Of a stretch of 64,000 nt of DNA, positions 24,759 to 33,380 are shown piece after piece. A program made the translations under genes and the position numbers. Within the stretch, counting starts at the first letter, position 1. The number at the start of each line of letters is the position of its first letter. The stretch is from Promicromonospora sp. AC04 (GTDB lineage Bacteria > Actinomycetota > Actinomycetes > Actinomycetales > Cellulomonadaceae), in assembly GCF_003058225.1 (NCBI RefSeq), contig NZ_QBUG01000008.1, forward strand, positions 124,001-188,000, given 5' to 3'. A model generated the notes under the pieces. That model was not told the origin of the DNA, did not search any database, and saw only the letters and a program-made list of their open reading frames with translations.

Positions 24759-25828
24759 CCACCACCCCGCGCCGCGCCCGGGCGCCCCGCCAGTCCGACG
24801 TCGCCCGGCTGGCCGGCGTCTCGCAGTCCGCCGTGTCCCGCGTGATCGGCGGCGACACCGACGCCGCCCGCATCCCGGAGAGCACCCGCCGGCGCATCCA
24901 GGAGGCGATCAAGGAGCTGGGCTACGTGCCCAACCCGACGGCGCGCAAGCTCCGCACCGGCCGCAACCGCATGCTCGGCGTGCACACGTTCGAGGCCGTG
25001 TTCCCGCGGGCGCGCGAGGACTTCTACTTCGAGTTCCTCCTCGGCATCGAGGAGCGGGCCGAGGAGATCGACCACGACCTGGTGCTGTTCACCTCCACGG
25101 GCGGCAGCGACGGGCGCCGCCGCGTCTACCGCGACGGCGTGAACCGCCTCAACGTGGCCGACGGCGCGGTGCTGCTCGGCGTCGCCGCCGACCGCGCGGA
25201 GCTGGCCCGGCTGGAGGCCGACGGCTACCCGTTCGTGCACATCGGACGGCGTGAGGTGCCGGGCACGCGCATCACGTGCATAGTGCCCGACTACGAGTCG
25301 GCCGCCGCCGCGATCGTCGACCACCTGGCCGACCTCGGGCACCAGCGGATCGGCTACCTGCGCACCGGAATCGAGGAGGAGTCGTACGCCGACCGGCAGC
25401 GCGGCTACGAGTCCGCCGTCGCGCGGCGCGGCCTGCGGGACGTCTCGCCCAGCGACCCGGGCTCGGCCGCGGCCGACGGCGGCGGGCTCGACCCCGCCTG
25501 GCTCGACGCCGTTGCCGACGGCGCGGTCACCGCCGTGATCGCCGACGCCGAGTGGCTGGCGCACCCGCTCGCCGAGCAGCTCGCCGCGCGCGGGCTCGAG
25601 GTGCCGCGCGACGTGTCCGTCGCCGTGCTGGAGGGTGTGGGTCCCGACGCGCCGGTGCGCTGGGACTGCCTGCAGATCCCGCGCCGCGAGGTGGGCCGGC
25701 TCGCCATCGACACGCTCGTCGACATGCTCGACGAGCCCGGACGGCCCGTTGCGGACGTGCTCGTGCCGTGCGTCGTCGTCCCGGGCGAGACCGTCGCCGC
25801 TCCGCCGGGCGGCAGACGCGGCGCATGA
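24755..25828 (+). CDS. LacI family regulator, last gene of the transporter transcript
   Basis: 357 residues from GTG 24755, translationally coupled to the ATPase gene. HTH QSDVARLAGVSQSAVSRVIG at residues 13-32, then VPNPTARKLRTGRNRMLGVH and a PBP-like sugar domain. The C-terminal domain deviates from the norm: GFDD is replaced by AVLEGVGPDAP, so the usual signature is lost although the fold seems complete. It most likely binds the symmetric CATACGTATG sites upstream of the binding-protein gene. Its 3' flank is a run of short tandem repeats. Confidence 0.88.
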   Translation: MTTTPRRARAPRQSDVARLAGVSQSAVSRVIGGDTDAARIPESTRRRIQEAIKELGYVPNPTARKLRTGRNRMLGVHTFEAVFPRAREDFYFEFLLGIEERAEEIDHDLVLFTSTGGSDGRRRVYRDGVNRLNVADGAVLLGVAADRAELARLEADGYPFVHIGRREVPGTRITCIVPDYESAAAAIVDHLADLGHQRIGYLRTGIEEESYADRQRGYESAVARRGLRDVSPSDPGSAAADGGGLDPAWLDAVADGAVTAVIADAEWLAHPLAEQLAARGLEVPRDVSVAVLEGVGPDAPVRWDCLQIPRREVGRLAIDTLVDMLDEPGRPVADVLVPCVVVPGETVAAPPGGRRGA

Positions 25829-25972
25829 GGGCCGCGCGCACGGCAGCTGCACGCACGAGGGGTCCGCGCACGGGGGTTGCACGCACTAGGGCAGCGCGCA
25901 CGAAGGCCACACACACGAGGTCCCCGCGCACGGGGGTTGCACGCACGAAGGCCACACACACGAGGGGGAGCA
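25829..25972. repeat. Short tandem repeats between LacI and FAD oxidoreductase genes
   Basis: CGCGCACGGGGGTTGCACGC occurs twice and GCACGAAGGCCACACACACG twice, with degenerate copies around them (GCGCACG and GCACGC themes). Probably a non-coding spacer; GAGGGGGAGCACC at the end supplies the next ribosome site. Confidence 0.7.
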
Positions 25973-25976
25973 CCGC

Positions 25977-27575
25977 ATGAGCGAGCGCAAGACGGACGTG
26001 CTGGTCGTGGGCGGCGGGCTGGGCGGCGTCGCCGCCGCGCTGACGGCGGCCCGGCTGGGCCGCCGCGTGGTCCTCACGGAACCCACCGACTGGCTCGGCG
26101 GCCAGCTCACCGCCCAGGCGGTGCCGCCCGACGAGCACACCTGGATCGAGGACGGCTACGCCCCGCCCGGGTACGCCGAGCTGCGCCAACGCGTGCGCGA
26201 CTACTACCGGCGCAACTACCCGCTGACGCCGCGCGCCGCCGCCGACCCCCTGCTCGACCCCGGCCTCGGCATCGTCAGCCGCATGTGCCACGAGCCGCGC
26301 GTGGCCGCCGCCGTCCTGGAGGAGATGCTCGCCCCGTGGCGCGCCGGCGGGCAGATCGACCTGCTGCTGTGCCACGACGCGGTCGCCGCCCACACCTCCG
26401 GCGACGAGGTCGACGCCGTCACCGTCCGCGACCTGCGCACCGGCGCCGAGACAACCGTCTGGGCCGACTACGTGGTGGACGCCACCGAGCTCGGCGACCT
26501 GCTGGAGCTCGCCGGCGTCGAGCACGTCATCGGCGCCGAGGGCCGCGACGAGACCGGCGAGCCGCATGCCCCCGCAGTCGCCGACTCCCTGGACCAGCAG
26601 GCCGTGTCCTGGTGCTTCGCCCTGGAGCACCGCCCCGGCGAGGACCACACCGTCGACCGCCCCTCGGGCTACGACCACTGGCGTACCGCCGTCGCCCCGT
26701 TCTGGCCGGGGCCGCAGCTCTCCTTCGACGACGTCGTGCCCACCACCCTGGAGCAGCGCACCTGGCGCCTCTTCGAACCCGACCACGCCCACCGCGCACC
26801 CTTCCCCCTGTGGACGTTCCGCCGCGTCCTGGCCCGCGAGAACTTCGCCGACGGCGCCATGGCCGACGTCACCATCGTGAACTGGCCCCAGATCGACTAC
26901 TGGGCGGCGCCCCTGCTCGGCCCCGGCGTCGACGACGCGGCCCGCGCTGCGGCGCTCGCGGGTGCCCGCGACCTCTCGTACTCGTTCCTGCACTGGCTGC
27001 AGACGGAGGCGCCCCGGCCCGACGGCGGTACGGGGTACCCGGGGCTGCGGCTGCGGCCGGACATCACCGGGACGCCGGACGGCCTGGCCAAGACCCCGTA
27101 CATCCGCGAGGCCCGCCGCATCCGGGCGGAGCTGACCGTCACCGAGCAGCACGTGGGCGTGCTGGCCCGGCCGGCCGGCGCCGGGAGCGAGATCTTCCCT
27201 GACGCCGTGGGCCTGGGCCGGTACCGGATCGACCTGCACCCCAGCACGGCCGGGCGCAGCTACGTCGACATCGAGGCGTACCCGTTCCAGGTGCCGCTCG
27301 GCGCCCTCGTCCCGGTGCGGGTGGAGAACCTGCTGCCCGCGGGCAAGAACATCGGCACCACGCACGTCACCAACGGCTGCTACCGCCTGCACCCCGTGGA
27401 GTGGGGGATCGGCGAGGCGGTCGGCGCGCTCGTCGCGTTCTGCCTCGACCGTGGCCTGCCGCCGCGCAAGGTGCGCAGCGACCCCGCCCGCCTGGCCGAC
27501 TACCAGCGGCTGCTGAGCGACACGCTCGGCATCACGCTCGCCTGGCCCGACGACATCCGCACCCACCGCGACTGA
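25977..27575 (+). CDS. FAD-dependent oxidoreductase (FAD_oxidored family)
   Basis: 532 residues. The dinucleotide-binding motif is LVVGGGLGGVAAALTAARLG at residues 9-28, followed by EPTDWLGGQLTAQAVP, the hallmark of this FAD family; the C-terminal FAD contact is NLLPAGKNIGTTHVTNG. GAGGGGGAG seven bases before the ATG is a strong ribosome site. Members are often found in polysaccharide-use loci, but their chemistry is mostly undefined. Here it follows an oligosaccharide-type importer with its LacI and precedes a secreted GH5, so a role in oxidising an imported sugar derivative is a reasonable guess. Confidence 0.85.
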   Translation: MSERKTDVLVVGGGLGGVAAALTAARLGRRVVLTEPTDWLGGQLTAQAVPPDEHTWIEDGYAPPGYAELRQRVRDYYRRNYPLTPRAAADPLLDPGLGIVSRMCHEPRVAAAVLEEMLAPWRAGGQIDLLLCHDAVAAHTSGDEVDAVTVRDLRTGAETTVWADYVVDATELGDLLELAGVEHVIGAEGRDETGEPHAPAVADSLDQQAVSWCFALEHRPGEDHTVDRPSGYDHWRTAVAPFWPGPQLSFDDVVPTTLEQRTWRLFEPDHAHRAPFPLWTFRRVLARENFADGAMADVTIVNWPQIDYWAAPLLGPGVDDAARAAALAGARDLSYSFLHWLQTEAPRPDGGTGYPGLRLRPDITGTPDGLAKTPYIREARRIRAELTVTEQHVGVLARPAGAGSEIFPDAVGLGRYRIDLHPSTAGRSYVDIEAYPFQVPLGALVPVRVENLLPAGKNIGTTHVTNGCYRLHPVEWGIGEAVGALVAFCLDRGLPPRKVRSDPARLADYQRLLSDTLGITLAWPDDIRTHRD

Positions 27576-27668
27576 GTCACCCACCGCGACCGAGGAGGTG
27601 GTCCCACCCGGCTGACCTGTTCCACCACGGAGCTCGACCGCTCGTTCAACGAAGAACGGAGAACCATC

Positions 27669-29294
27669 GTGCTGCGCAACATTCCCTTCCGGGGCCGCGC
27701 GCCCCTGTCCACCACCGCCGTACCCGCCGTCTCCCGCCCTCCCGCGCGCCCGCCGCGGCGGCACGCGATCGCCGCCTCGGCGCTCGCGCTGGTCGTGGCG
27801 GGCCTGGGCCTCGCGGTCCCGGCGGCGGGCGCCGCCGACGTCGGCCAGGCCGCCGTCAGTCCGGGTGCCGTCGATTCGGGTGCCGTCGGCCGGGGTGCCG
27901 TCGGCCGGGGTGCCGAGGCGGTCCAGGCCGACGAGGCCGCGCCCGCAGCCGTGTCCCGGCTCGGCACCTCCGGCAACAAGATCGTGAACGCCGCCGGCAG
28001 CCCCGTGCAGCTGCGCGGCGTGTCCGTGCTCGCGCCGCGGCACAACGCCGAGTGCCCCGAGTGCAACCCCCGGCCGATCTCGGACGTGATCGACATGACC
28101 GTCTCGGACGGCTGGCAGTCCGACGTCGTGCGCCTGCCCGTCACCGTCTGGGGGTCGCTCAGCGTCGAGGACAACGTGGCCCAGTACGTGGACCCCTACG
28201 TGCAGCAGGCCGTCGACCTGGGCATCTACATCATCGTGGACCTGCACTACGTGTCCGACTACGGCTCCACCGGGGTGCCGCAGTCGACGGTGGCGGAGTT
28301 TTGGGACTACGTGGCGCCGCTGTATGCCGACGTGCCGAACGTCATCTACGAGGTGTTCAACGAGCCGATCGCGCCCGCGAGCTGGGCGTCCTGGAAGTCG
28401 TACATCCAGCCGGTCGTGAACGACATCCGGGCGGTCGCGCCCGAGACGCTGCTGCTGATGGGCGGCCCGCAGTGGAGCACGTACGTCAACCAGGCGGCGG
28501 CCGACCCGATCGCCGGGAACGACATCGCCTACGTCTACCACCTGTACCCCAACCAGGGGGACGCCACGGCGGCGAACCTCGACGCCAAGTTCGGCAACGC
28601 GGCCCAGCAGATCCCGGTGATCCTCACCGAGTTCGGCTGGAACCCGCCCGGCGAGTTCTCCGACCCGGTGGTCACGCAGGGCACGACGTCCGGCTGGGGC
28701 ATCCCGCTGCGCCAGTACCTCGACGCCCGCCCGCACATCAGCTGGACGGCGTGGCTCTTCGACAACTACTGGAAGCCGCAGATGTTCGACCACGACTGGA
28801 ACCTGCTCGGCGGCGAGCACCAGGGCGAGATGATCAAGGCGTGGCTCGCCGAGCAGCCGTACGCGTCCCCGTGCGCGGACCACGCGGCGATCGGCGCGAC
28901 GGCGGTCGCTTCGTCGGCCTACAGCGCCACGAGCGGTGCGGCCAAGGCCGTGGACGGCGACTGCACCAACGCCGGGCGCTGGCTGTCCGCCGTCGGCGAC
29001 ACCACGCCCACCCTGACGATCACGCTCGACGCGCCGACCGTGGTCGACCAGGTCGACGTGTACAGCGGGTTCGTCGGCGGGGGCACGGTCAACGTGCTGC
29101 GCGACTTCACGGTCGAGGTGCACACCTCGGCCGGGTGGCAGCAGGCCGGGTCCTTCCAGGACAACACGCTCGGCCTGGTCAGCGCGCCGGGGCCCGCGGC
29201 GGCCGTCGACCAGGTGCGGCTCGTCATCACGGACCCGTCGAACTACACCCCGGACGTCGCCCGGGTCTTCGAGGTGGCCGTCCGGGCGTCCTGA
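27669..29294 (+). CDS. Secreted GH5 endoglucanase-type enzyme with C-terminal discoidin-like domain
   Basis: 541 residues from GTG 27669 (ACGGAGA upstream). A long, Pro/Arg-rich signal region precedes the hydrophobic core (residues 33-55), then a linker of AVGRGA/SPGAVDSGA repeats. The GH5 barrel spans about 97-400: LRGVSVLAPRHNAECPEC, VDLHY, acid/base Glu232 in YEVFNEP and nucleophile Glu321 in ILTEFGWNP. The C-terminal 135 residues (ATAVASSAYSATSGAAKAVD ... RWLS) look like an F5/8-type-C (CBM32-like) module. It probably cuts cellulose, mannan or another beta-glycan outside the cell, feeding the importer upstream. A strong terminator follows. Confidence 0.87.
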   Translation: MLRNIPFRGRAPLSTTAVPAVSRPPARPPRRHAIAASALALVVAGLGLAVPAAGAADVGQAAVSPGAVDSGAVGRGAVGRGAEAVQADEAAPAAVSRLGTSGNKIVNAAGSPVQLRGVSVLAPRHNAECPECNPRPISDVIDMTVSDGWQSDVVRLPVTVWGSLSVEDNVAQYVDPYVQQAVDLGIYIIVDLHYVSDYGSTGVPQSTVAEFWDYVAPLYADVPNVIYEVFNEPIAPASWASWKSYIQPVVNDIRAVAPETLLLMGGPQWSTYVNQAAADPIAGNDIAYVYHLYPNQGDATAANLDAKFGNAAQQIPVILTEFGWNPPGEFSDPVVTQGTTSGWGIPLRQYLDARPHISWTAWLFDNYWKPQMFDHDWNLLGGEHQGEMIKAWLAEQPYASPCADHAAIGATAVASSAYSATSGAAKAVDGDCTNAGRWLSAVGDTTPTLTITLDAPTVVDQVDVYSGFVGGGTVNVLRDFTVEVHTSAGWQQAGSFQDNTLGLVSAPGPAAAVDQVRLVITDPSNYTPDVARVFEVAVRAS

Positions 29295-29316
29295 CGCAAC
29301 CCCCGCCCGCACTCGG

Positions 29317-29362
29317 CGGGTCAGGCGTACGGGTCACGCGAGTGACCCGTACGCCTGACCCG
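29317..29362. terminator. Strong hairpin terminator after GH5
   Basis: A perfect 21-bp stem beginning CGGGTCAGGCGTACGGGTCA closes on a GCGA tetraloop, 22 bases past the GH5 stop. It faces the convergent zinc-finger gene and may serve both. Confidence 0.75.
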
Positions 29363-29413
29363 GGTCCTTGACCTGGGTCCCTGATCGGGTCCGTGGTCGG
29401 GTCCGTGGTCGGG

Positions 29414-29917
29414 TCAGCGCCCGCGGCTTGTCGAGGACGCCGACGCCGGCCGCGAGCCGGTCGCCGGCACGACCGGCCGCCGAAGCATCCGGCGGTGCCT
29501 TCCGCCCCGGTGCCCGGTGGCGACGAGGTGCTGGCCCAGGTCGCGGAGCATCCAGGACTCCTCCCGGACGTCGATGAACGCACGGATGCACTCGGCGCAG
29601 CCGTCCAGGTGGGCCTCGAGGCGGCGCCGGCGGTGGGGGAGGAGGCGCCCGCTGAGGTAGTCGTGCAGGGCAGCGCGGGTGGAGCGGCAGTCGGGTGGGT
29701 TCGTGCCGCGGCGGCGGCCGCGCGCGGGGGCGGGCACGACGGCGCGGGTGGTTGCGTCGGCGACGGCGGACCTGTCGGCGGTGCTGGTGACGGCGGCAGC
29801 GGTTGCGTCGGCAGCGCCCGCGACCGCCAGGCCTGCCAGCGCGGAGCGCAGCATGGCGACGGCGGCCCGGCGGCCGGCGTCGAGCTCGCCGTCCCGCAGG
29901 TCACCTGTGGTCGTCAC
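29414..29917 (-). CDS. Zinc-finger (HC2-type) anti-sigma-like protein
   Basis: 167 residues. The core at about 76-112 reads CRSTRAALHDYLSGRLLPHR, then HLDGCAEC: the Cys-x(n)-His-x3-Cys-x2-Cys arrangement of zinc-binding anti-sigma (ZAS/zf-HC2) domains. There is no membrane helix and no sigma factor gene next to it, which is unusual for the family, so it is either a soluble anti-sigma of a distant sigma factor or an uncoupled remnant. The N-terminal 50 residues are Ala-rich and the C-terminus Arg-rich. ATG 29917 is preceded by AGGGGGCAGG. The start and role are moderately sure. Confidence 0.6.
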   Translation of the reverse strand: MTTTGDLRDGELDAGRRAAVAMLRSALAGLAVAGAADATAAAVTSTADRSAVADATTRAVVPAPARGRRRGTNPPDCRSTRAALHDYLSGRLLPHRRRRLEAHLDGCAECIRAFIDVREESWMLRDLGQHLVATGHRGGRHRRMLRRPVVPATGSRPASASSTSRGR

Positions 29918-30059
29918 GCGAACCTGCCCCCTCTGCGCATAGTGTCCGGTTCGACCGATCGCGTAATCCTGTCAGCACGAGTCAGCAGTTGCAGAAACTC
30001 ATGCGTGATATCGGATCCTGCCAGGCCGACGGCGCGGGGGCGAAGAGCGACCGTCTGGC

Positions 30060-30277
30060 TTATCGGCTCACTGCGGCCGACGGCGGGGTGGCGGCCGACG
30101 GCGGCGTCTCGGGCGCGTTCGCCGGCCAGCCGCGGGCGAGCAGCAGCACGCCCAGCGTGACCTCGAAGAGGCCGCCGGGGATCGCGAGCGCGATGCCGGC
30201 CCCGGCGACTGCCGGCTCCAGAGGAAGACAGCCAGGAAGAGCGCGCCGACGAGTCGGCCGGCCTGACGGTGGGACAT
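30060..30277 (-). pseudogene. Internally deleted DUF4386-like membrane protein relic
   Basis: From an ATG at 30277 one frame reads MSHRQAGRLVGALFLAVFLW, the start of a DUF4386-type protein. The adjacent frame then reads LEPAVAGAGIALAIPGGLFE, VTLGVLLLARGW and a stop at 30060, the end of the same family. About 150 residues between are gone and the two parts are out of frame, so this is a decayed gene. Confidence 0.5.
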
Positions 30278-30704
30278 GGGTCGACATCTCGCAGGGCGGG
30301 CACGGGAAAAGTGTCGGGTCGAACTCGTTGCTGCGAGAATTAAAGCAATCGGCCGCCGGTCGCGGCAGGGCTTTTTCCGCGACGAATTCTTTTGAATTGC
30401 GTGCATTTTGACCTGCCTGGCCCGCCGCCATTCACCAAAAGGACCGCCTCCCGGGCAGGGGCGGTCACTGGGCGGCTCCCGTCCCCAGAACGGGAGCCAC
30501 CATGCGCAACGTATCACCAGGAAATCGGCCGCCGACGGCCGCGGCGCACAGAACCACCCGAAATACCGCCAAATGCACAGGATGATTTCGAATGGAGAAT
30601 ACCTGGCCGTCCAGCGCGCTTTATTATCCCCCTTATGCGTACTGTCGGGCGCATTCACAGACTGTGATTGCGCCCCCGCGATACGGGGGATTTAGGGGGC
30701 TTCT
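30278..30704. other. Non-coding, AT-richer stretch before the surface protein gene
   Basis: No convincing gene. The region is clearly less GC-rich than its surroundings (runs such as GAATTCTTTTGAATTG near 30385). It contains a 9-bp hairpin GGCTCCCGT/ACGGGAGCC (30473-30497) and a small CCCCG/CGGGG stem around 30674-30686 next to the AGGGGG ribosome site of the downstream gene. I see no known riboswitch. Confidence 0.4.
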
Positions 30705-31778
30705 ATGAGAAGCCGAAAAGTCCAGCACTCCGGGCCGTCCACGCGGTCGTCTTCACGTCTACGTGCCGCCGTGGGCGCGGCGCTCGCCCTGATCGGCTCG
30801 ATCGCGCTCCTGTTCGCAACACAACCGGCCTCGGCGATCGGTACCGCCGTACCGCTGGGCACGGCAGCTTCCTACTCGGTCCTGGGCGGTCAGACCGTCA
30901 CCAACACGGGGCCCTCGGTCCTCAGTGGCGACCTCGGTGTCAGCCCGGGATCCGCGATCACGGGCTTCCCGCCCGGCATCGCCCTCGGCACCACCCATGC
31001 GGCGGACGCCCAGGCGCTCCAGGCGCAGAGCGACCTCACCATCGCCTACAACGATGCCGCCGGGCAAGCGCCCGACTCCAGCATCGCGGGCGACCTGGGC
31101 GGCCTCACCCTCACGCCGGGCGTCTACAACGCGTCCAGCTCGATCGGGCTCACCGGGACGCTTACCCTCGACGCCGAGGGTGACCCCGACGCGGTCTTCG
31201 TGTTCCAGGTCGGCTCGACGCTGACCACCGCGAGCGCGAGCACCGTCGCGCTCCTGAACGACGCGCAGGCCTGCAACGTGTTCTGGCAGATCGGCAGCTC
31301 CGCCACCCTGGGCACCGGCACCACGTTCGTCGGGACGATCATGGCGCTGACCTCGATCAGTGTGACTACGGGGACCACCGTGGACGGGCGTGCCCTGGCG
31401 CGCAACGGCTCGGTCACCCTCGACACCAACGTCTTCACCAGCAGCGCCTGCGTGACCGCTCCGCCGACCGACAACCCGACGGACAACCCGACCGACAACC
31501 CGACGGACAACCCGACCGACACGCCGCCCGGCGATGACGACGGCACCCCGCCTGGCGACGACGACGGGACCCCGCCCGACGACGACGACGGGACCCCGCC
31601 GGGCGACGACGACGGGATCGGCGGCGGTGGTGGATCACCAGGGGACGGCACGCCGGACACGCTGGCCGTCACCGGCCCGTCGGTCAACGCGCCGCTGCTC
31701 GTGGCCGCGGTCGTGACGATCCTCCTTGGTGCCGGCCTCATCACCACCAGCATCCGGATGCACCGCACCAAGACCTGA
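30705..31778 (+). CDS. Ice-binding-like (DUF3494) surface protein with LAVTG sorting signal
   Basis: 357 residues. Signal peptide (about 20-44, AALALIGSIALLFATQPASA), then the DUF3494 beta-solenoid of bacterial ice-binding proteins (45-250): LGTAASYSVLGGQTVTNTGP, SGDLGVSPGSAITGFPPG, DLGGLTLTPGVYN and CNVFWQIGSSATLGTGTTF. A stalk of NPTD repeats and PPGDDDGT repeats leads to LAVTG, a hydrophobic helix and a short basic tail, the substrate pattern of actinobacterial class E sortases. It should therefore be anchored to the wall; ice binding itself is not proven, since many DUF3494 proteins from mesophiles may be adhesins. No sortase gene is in the window. Confidence 0.85.
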   Translation: MRSRKVQHSGPSTRSSSRLRAAVGAALALIGSIALLFATQPASAIGTAVPLGTAASYSVLGGQTVTNTGPSVLSGDLGVSPGSAITGFPPGIALGTTHAADAQALQAQSDLTIAYNDAAGQAPDSSIAGDLGGLTLTPGVYNASSSIGLTGTLTLDAEGDPDAVFVFQVGSTLTTASASTVALLNDAQACNVFWQIGSSATLGTGTTFVGTIMALTSISVTTGTTVDGRALARNGSVTLDTNVFTSSACVTAPPTDNPTDNPTDNPTDNPTDTPPGDDDGTPPGDDDGTPPDDDDGTPPGDDDGIGGGGGSPGDGTPDTLAVTGPSVNAPLLVAAVVTILLGAGLITTSIRMHRTKT

Positions 31779-31785
31779 CCCGACT

Positions 31786-31818
31786 CGTCGCGGTGACCCG
31801 GGCCGGGTCACCGCGACG
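31786..31818. terminator. Terminator between the surface protein and membrane protein genes
   Basis: CGTCGCGGTGACCCG pairs perfectly over 15 bp around a GGC loop, eight bases past the stop at 31778, between convergent genes. Confidence 0.72.
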
Positions 31819-31874
31819 GATCGCAGGTCCGCTCGAAACCAGGTTGTCGGACTACCGGCAAGTGTTGGCGTGCT

Positions 31875-33224
31875 TCACCAGTCCAGCTCGACGGCGGGCA
31901 GCCCGAGCCGTTCGCGTACCCAGGGCGCCCCGGGCGGGTACCGCACGACCTCCCTGACGAGGTCTTCGTGGCCGGGCTCGGTGAACCACTCGGGTTCGTC
32001 CGCCGCGAAGGACCACTTGGGGTCCTTGTCCCAGTAGCCGAGCTCGAGCTCGCCGTCCTGTGCCGAGCAGCGCACCACCGAGGGGAGCCCGGCCTCGACG
32101 TCGTGGAGCGCCAGCCTGATCCGCCGCAACGCCGCCGCCTCGGGAAAGTCGGGCAGCAGCCGCGACTCGTGCCGTCCGTCCGTTCTTTCGCCGTCCGCTC
32201 CTTTGCCGCCGGCGCCCGCGGGCAGCTGCTCCAGGACGACCTCCTCGTGATCACCGACCGCGCGCAGGGCGACGCTCGTCCTCCGGTCGCCCGCGGGTGC
32301 CAGGGTGGCGACGGCCCGGGCGACGTCGTCGGCCAGCATGCCAAGGAAGACCGGGTCCAGCGGGCCCGAGCTGTCGCGAACTCCCTCGTAGATCCAGCGG
32401 GTGGCGCGCTCGTCGGGAGCGAGGGGAAAGGAGGCGGTGAAGCCGACGACGCTGACGCGGGCGGAGTCGACCCATCGCGTGTACCTGACGGGCGAGTACT
32501 TGATGAGCCATCGCCCGACGGCGGTGCTCGGGCCGATCGTGAAGGCGATGGACAGCATCGCGGCGCCGACCAGGCTCGCGACCAGCGTCACGACCAGGAT
32601 CGTCAGCACCGCGACGAGGAGGCCGGCCAGGAACGCCGGTAGCCCCCACTCCTCGCGCAGGAACTCCCAGACGGGGTCCACGACCAGGCTCCGGAAGCGC
32701 TCCAGGAGGGCGGCCAGGTAGCCGGCCGTCCCGGCGGCGACGGCCGCGACGACGATGGCGGACGCCCGGCGCCACAGACCCGGTCCGCGCAGGTCGTCGA
32801 CCGCGGTGACGAACCCGGCAAGGTGCTGCCCCAGCTGCGCCATGACCACGAGAACCATCGACAGCGCGACGAGCGCGGCCGCGAGCGGCTGGATGGCCGC
32901 CGAGCCCGAGTTCCAGGTGATGAACCAGGCGGCGGTGCCGGCGACACCGACGCGCAGCAGCCAGCAGACCCGCACGAGCAGGCGACCGAACCGCGCCACA
33001 CCAGGCCGACGGCGGCCGGCCAGCGCGGGGTAGGGCTTGGCGGCCGGTGCGGACACCAGGGTGATGATCGCGACCGCGGCGGCGATGATCGCGCACAGGG
33101 TGACGCGGAGGTCCCTCGACTCGTCGACGAACACGAGCGCGATGCTCGCCCCCGCGGCCGCCAGGCCTGCGAGCAGGGCGATCAGGCCCAGGAGTGCGGG
33201 AACTCGACGTTGCCGAAGACTCAT
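31875..33224 (-). CDS. Multi-pass membrane protein of unknown function
   Basis: 449 residues from ATG 33224 (AGAGGGG upstream). About six hydrophobic segments lie in the first 240 residues (LLGLIALLAGLAAAGASIAL, IIAAAVAIITLVSA, LAAALVALSMVLVVMAQL, FLAGLLVAVLTILVVTLVAS and others), and the last about 200 residues are soluble and acidic, with RWIYEGVRDSSGPLDPVFLG and WSFAADEPEWF. This resembles actinobacterial proteins with a cytoplasmic sensor-like tail, but I recognise no family or catalytic motif. It is monocistronic between two convergent or tandem neighbours. Confidence 0.65.
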   Translation of the reverse strand: MSLRQRRVPALLGLIALLAGLAAAGASIALVFVDESRDLRVTLCAIIAAAVAIITLVSAPAAKPYPALAGRRRPGVARFGRLLVRVCWLLRVGVAGTAAWFITWNSGSAAIQPLAAALVALSMVLVVMAQLGQHLAGFVTAVDDLRGPGLWRRASAIVVAAVAAGTAGYLAALLERFRSLVVDPVWEFLREEWGLPAFLAGLLVAVLTILVVTLVASLVGAAMLSIAFTIGPSTAVGRWLIKYSPVRYTRWVDSARVSVVGFTASFPLAPDERATRWIYEGVRDSSGPLDPVFLGMLADDVARAVATLAPAGDRRTSVALRAVGDHEEVVLEQLPAGAGGKGADGERTDGRHESRLLPDFPEAAALRRIRLALHDVEAGLPSVVRCSAQDGELELGYWDKDPKWSFAADEPEWFTEPGHEDLVREVVRYPPGAPWVRERLGLPAVELDW

Positions 33225-33380
33225 CTGTACCCCTCTACGCGTGCGACTCCGATGCAGCGTAGAGGGGTCGAGCGCGTGTCGGTAGGCCGGGGGGCACGAC
33301 GCCGGCGCCAGAGGCGCACGCCGGCCCGTCGGCAGCACAATTGCGGAACAGGGGCCTGGCCGTGATCGGTGCCGGAGCGG

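Noticed and set aside
30473-30704. Possible riboswitch before the surface protein
   Set aside because: Only simple hairpins are visible; no conserved core of a known riboswitch class was recognised.
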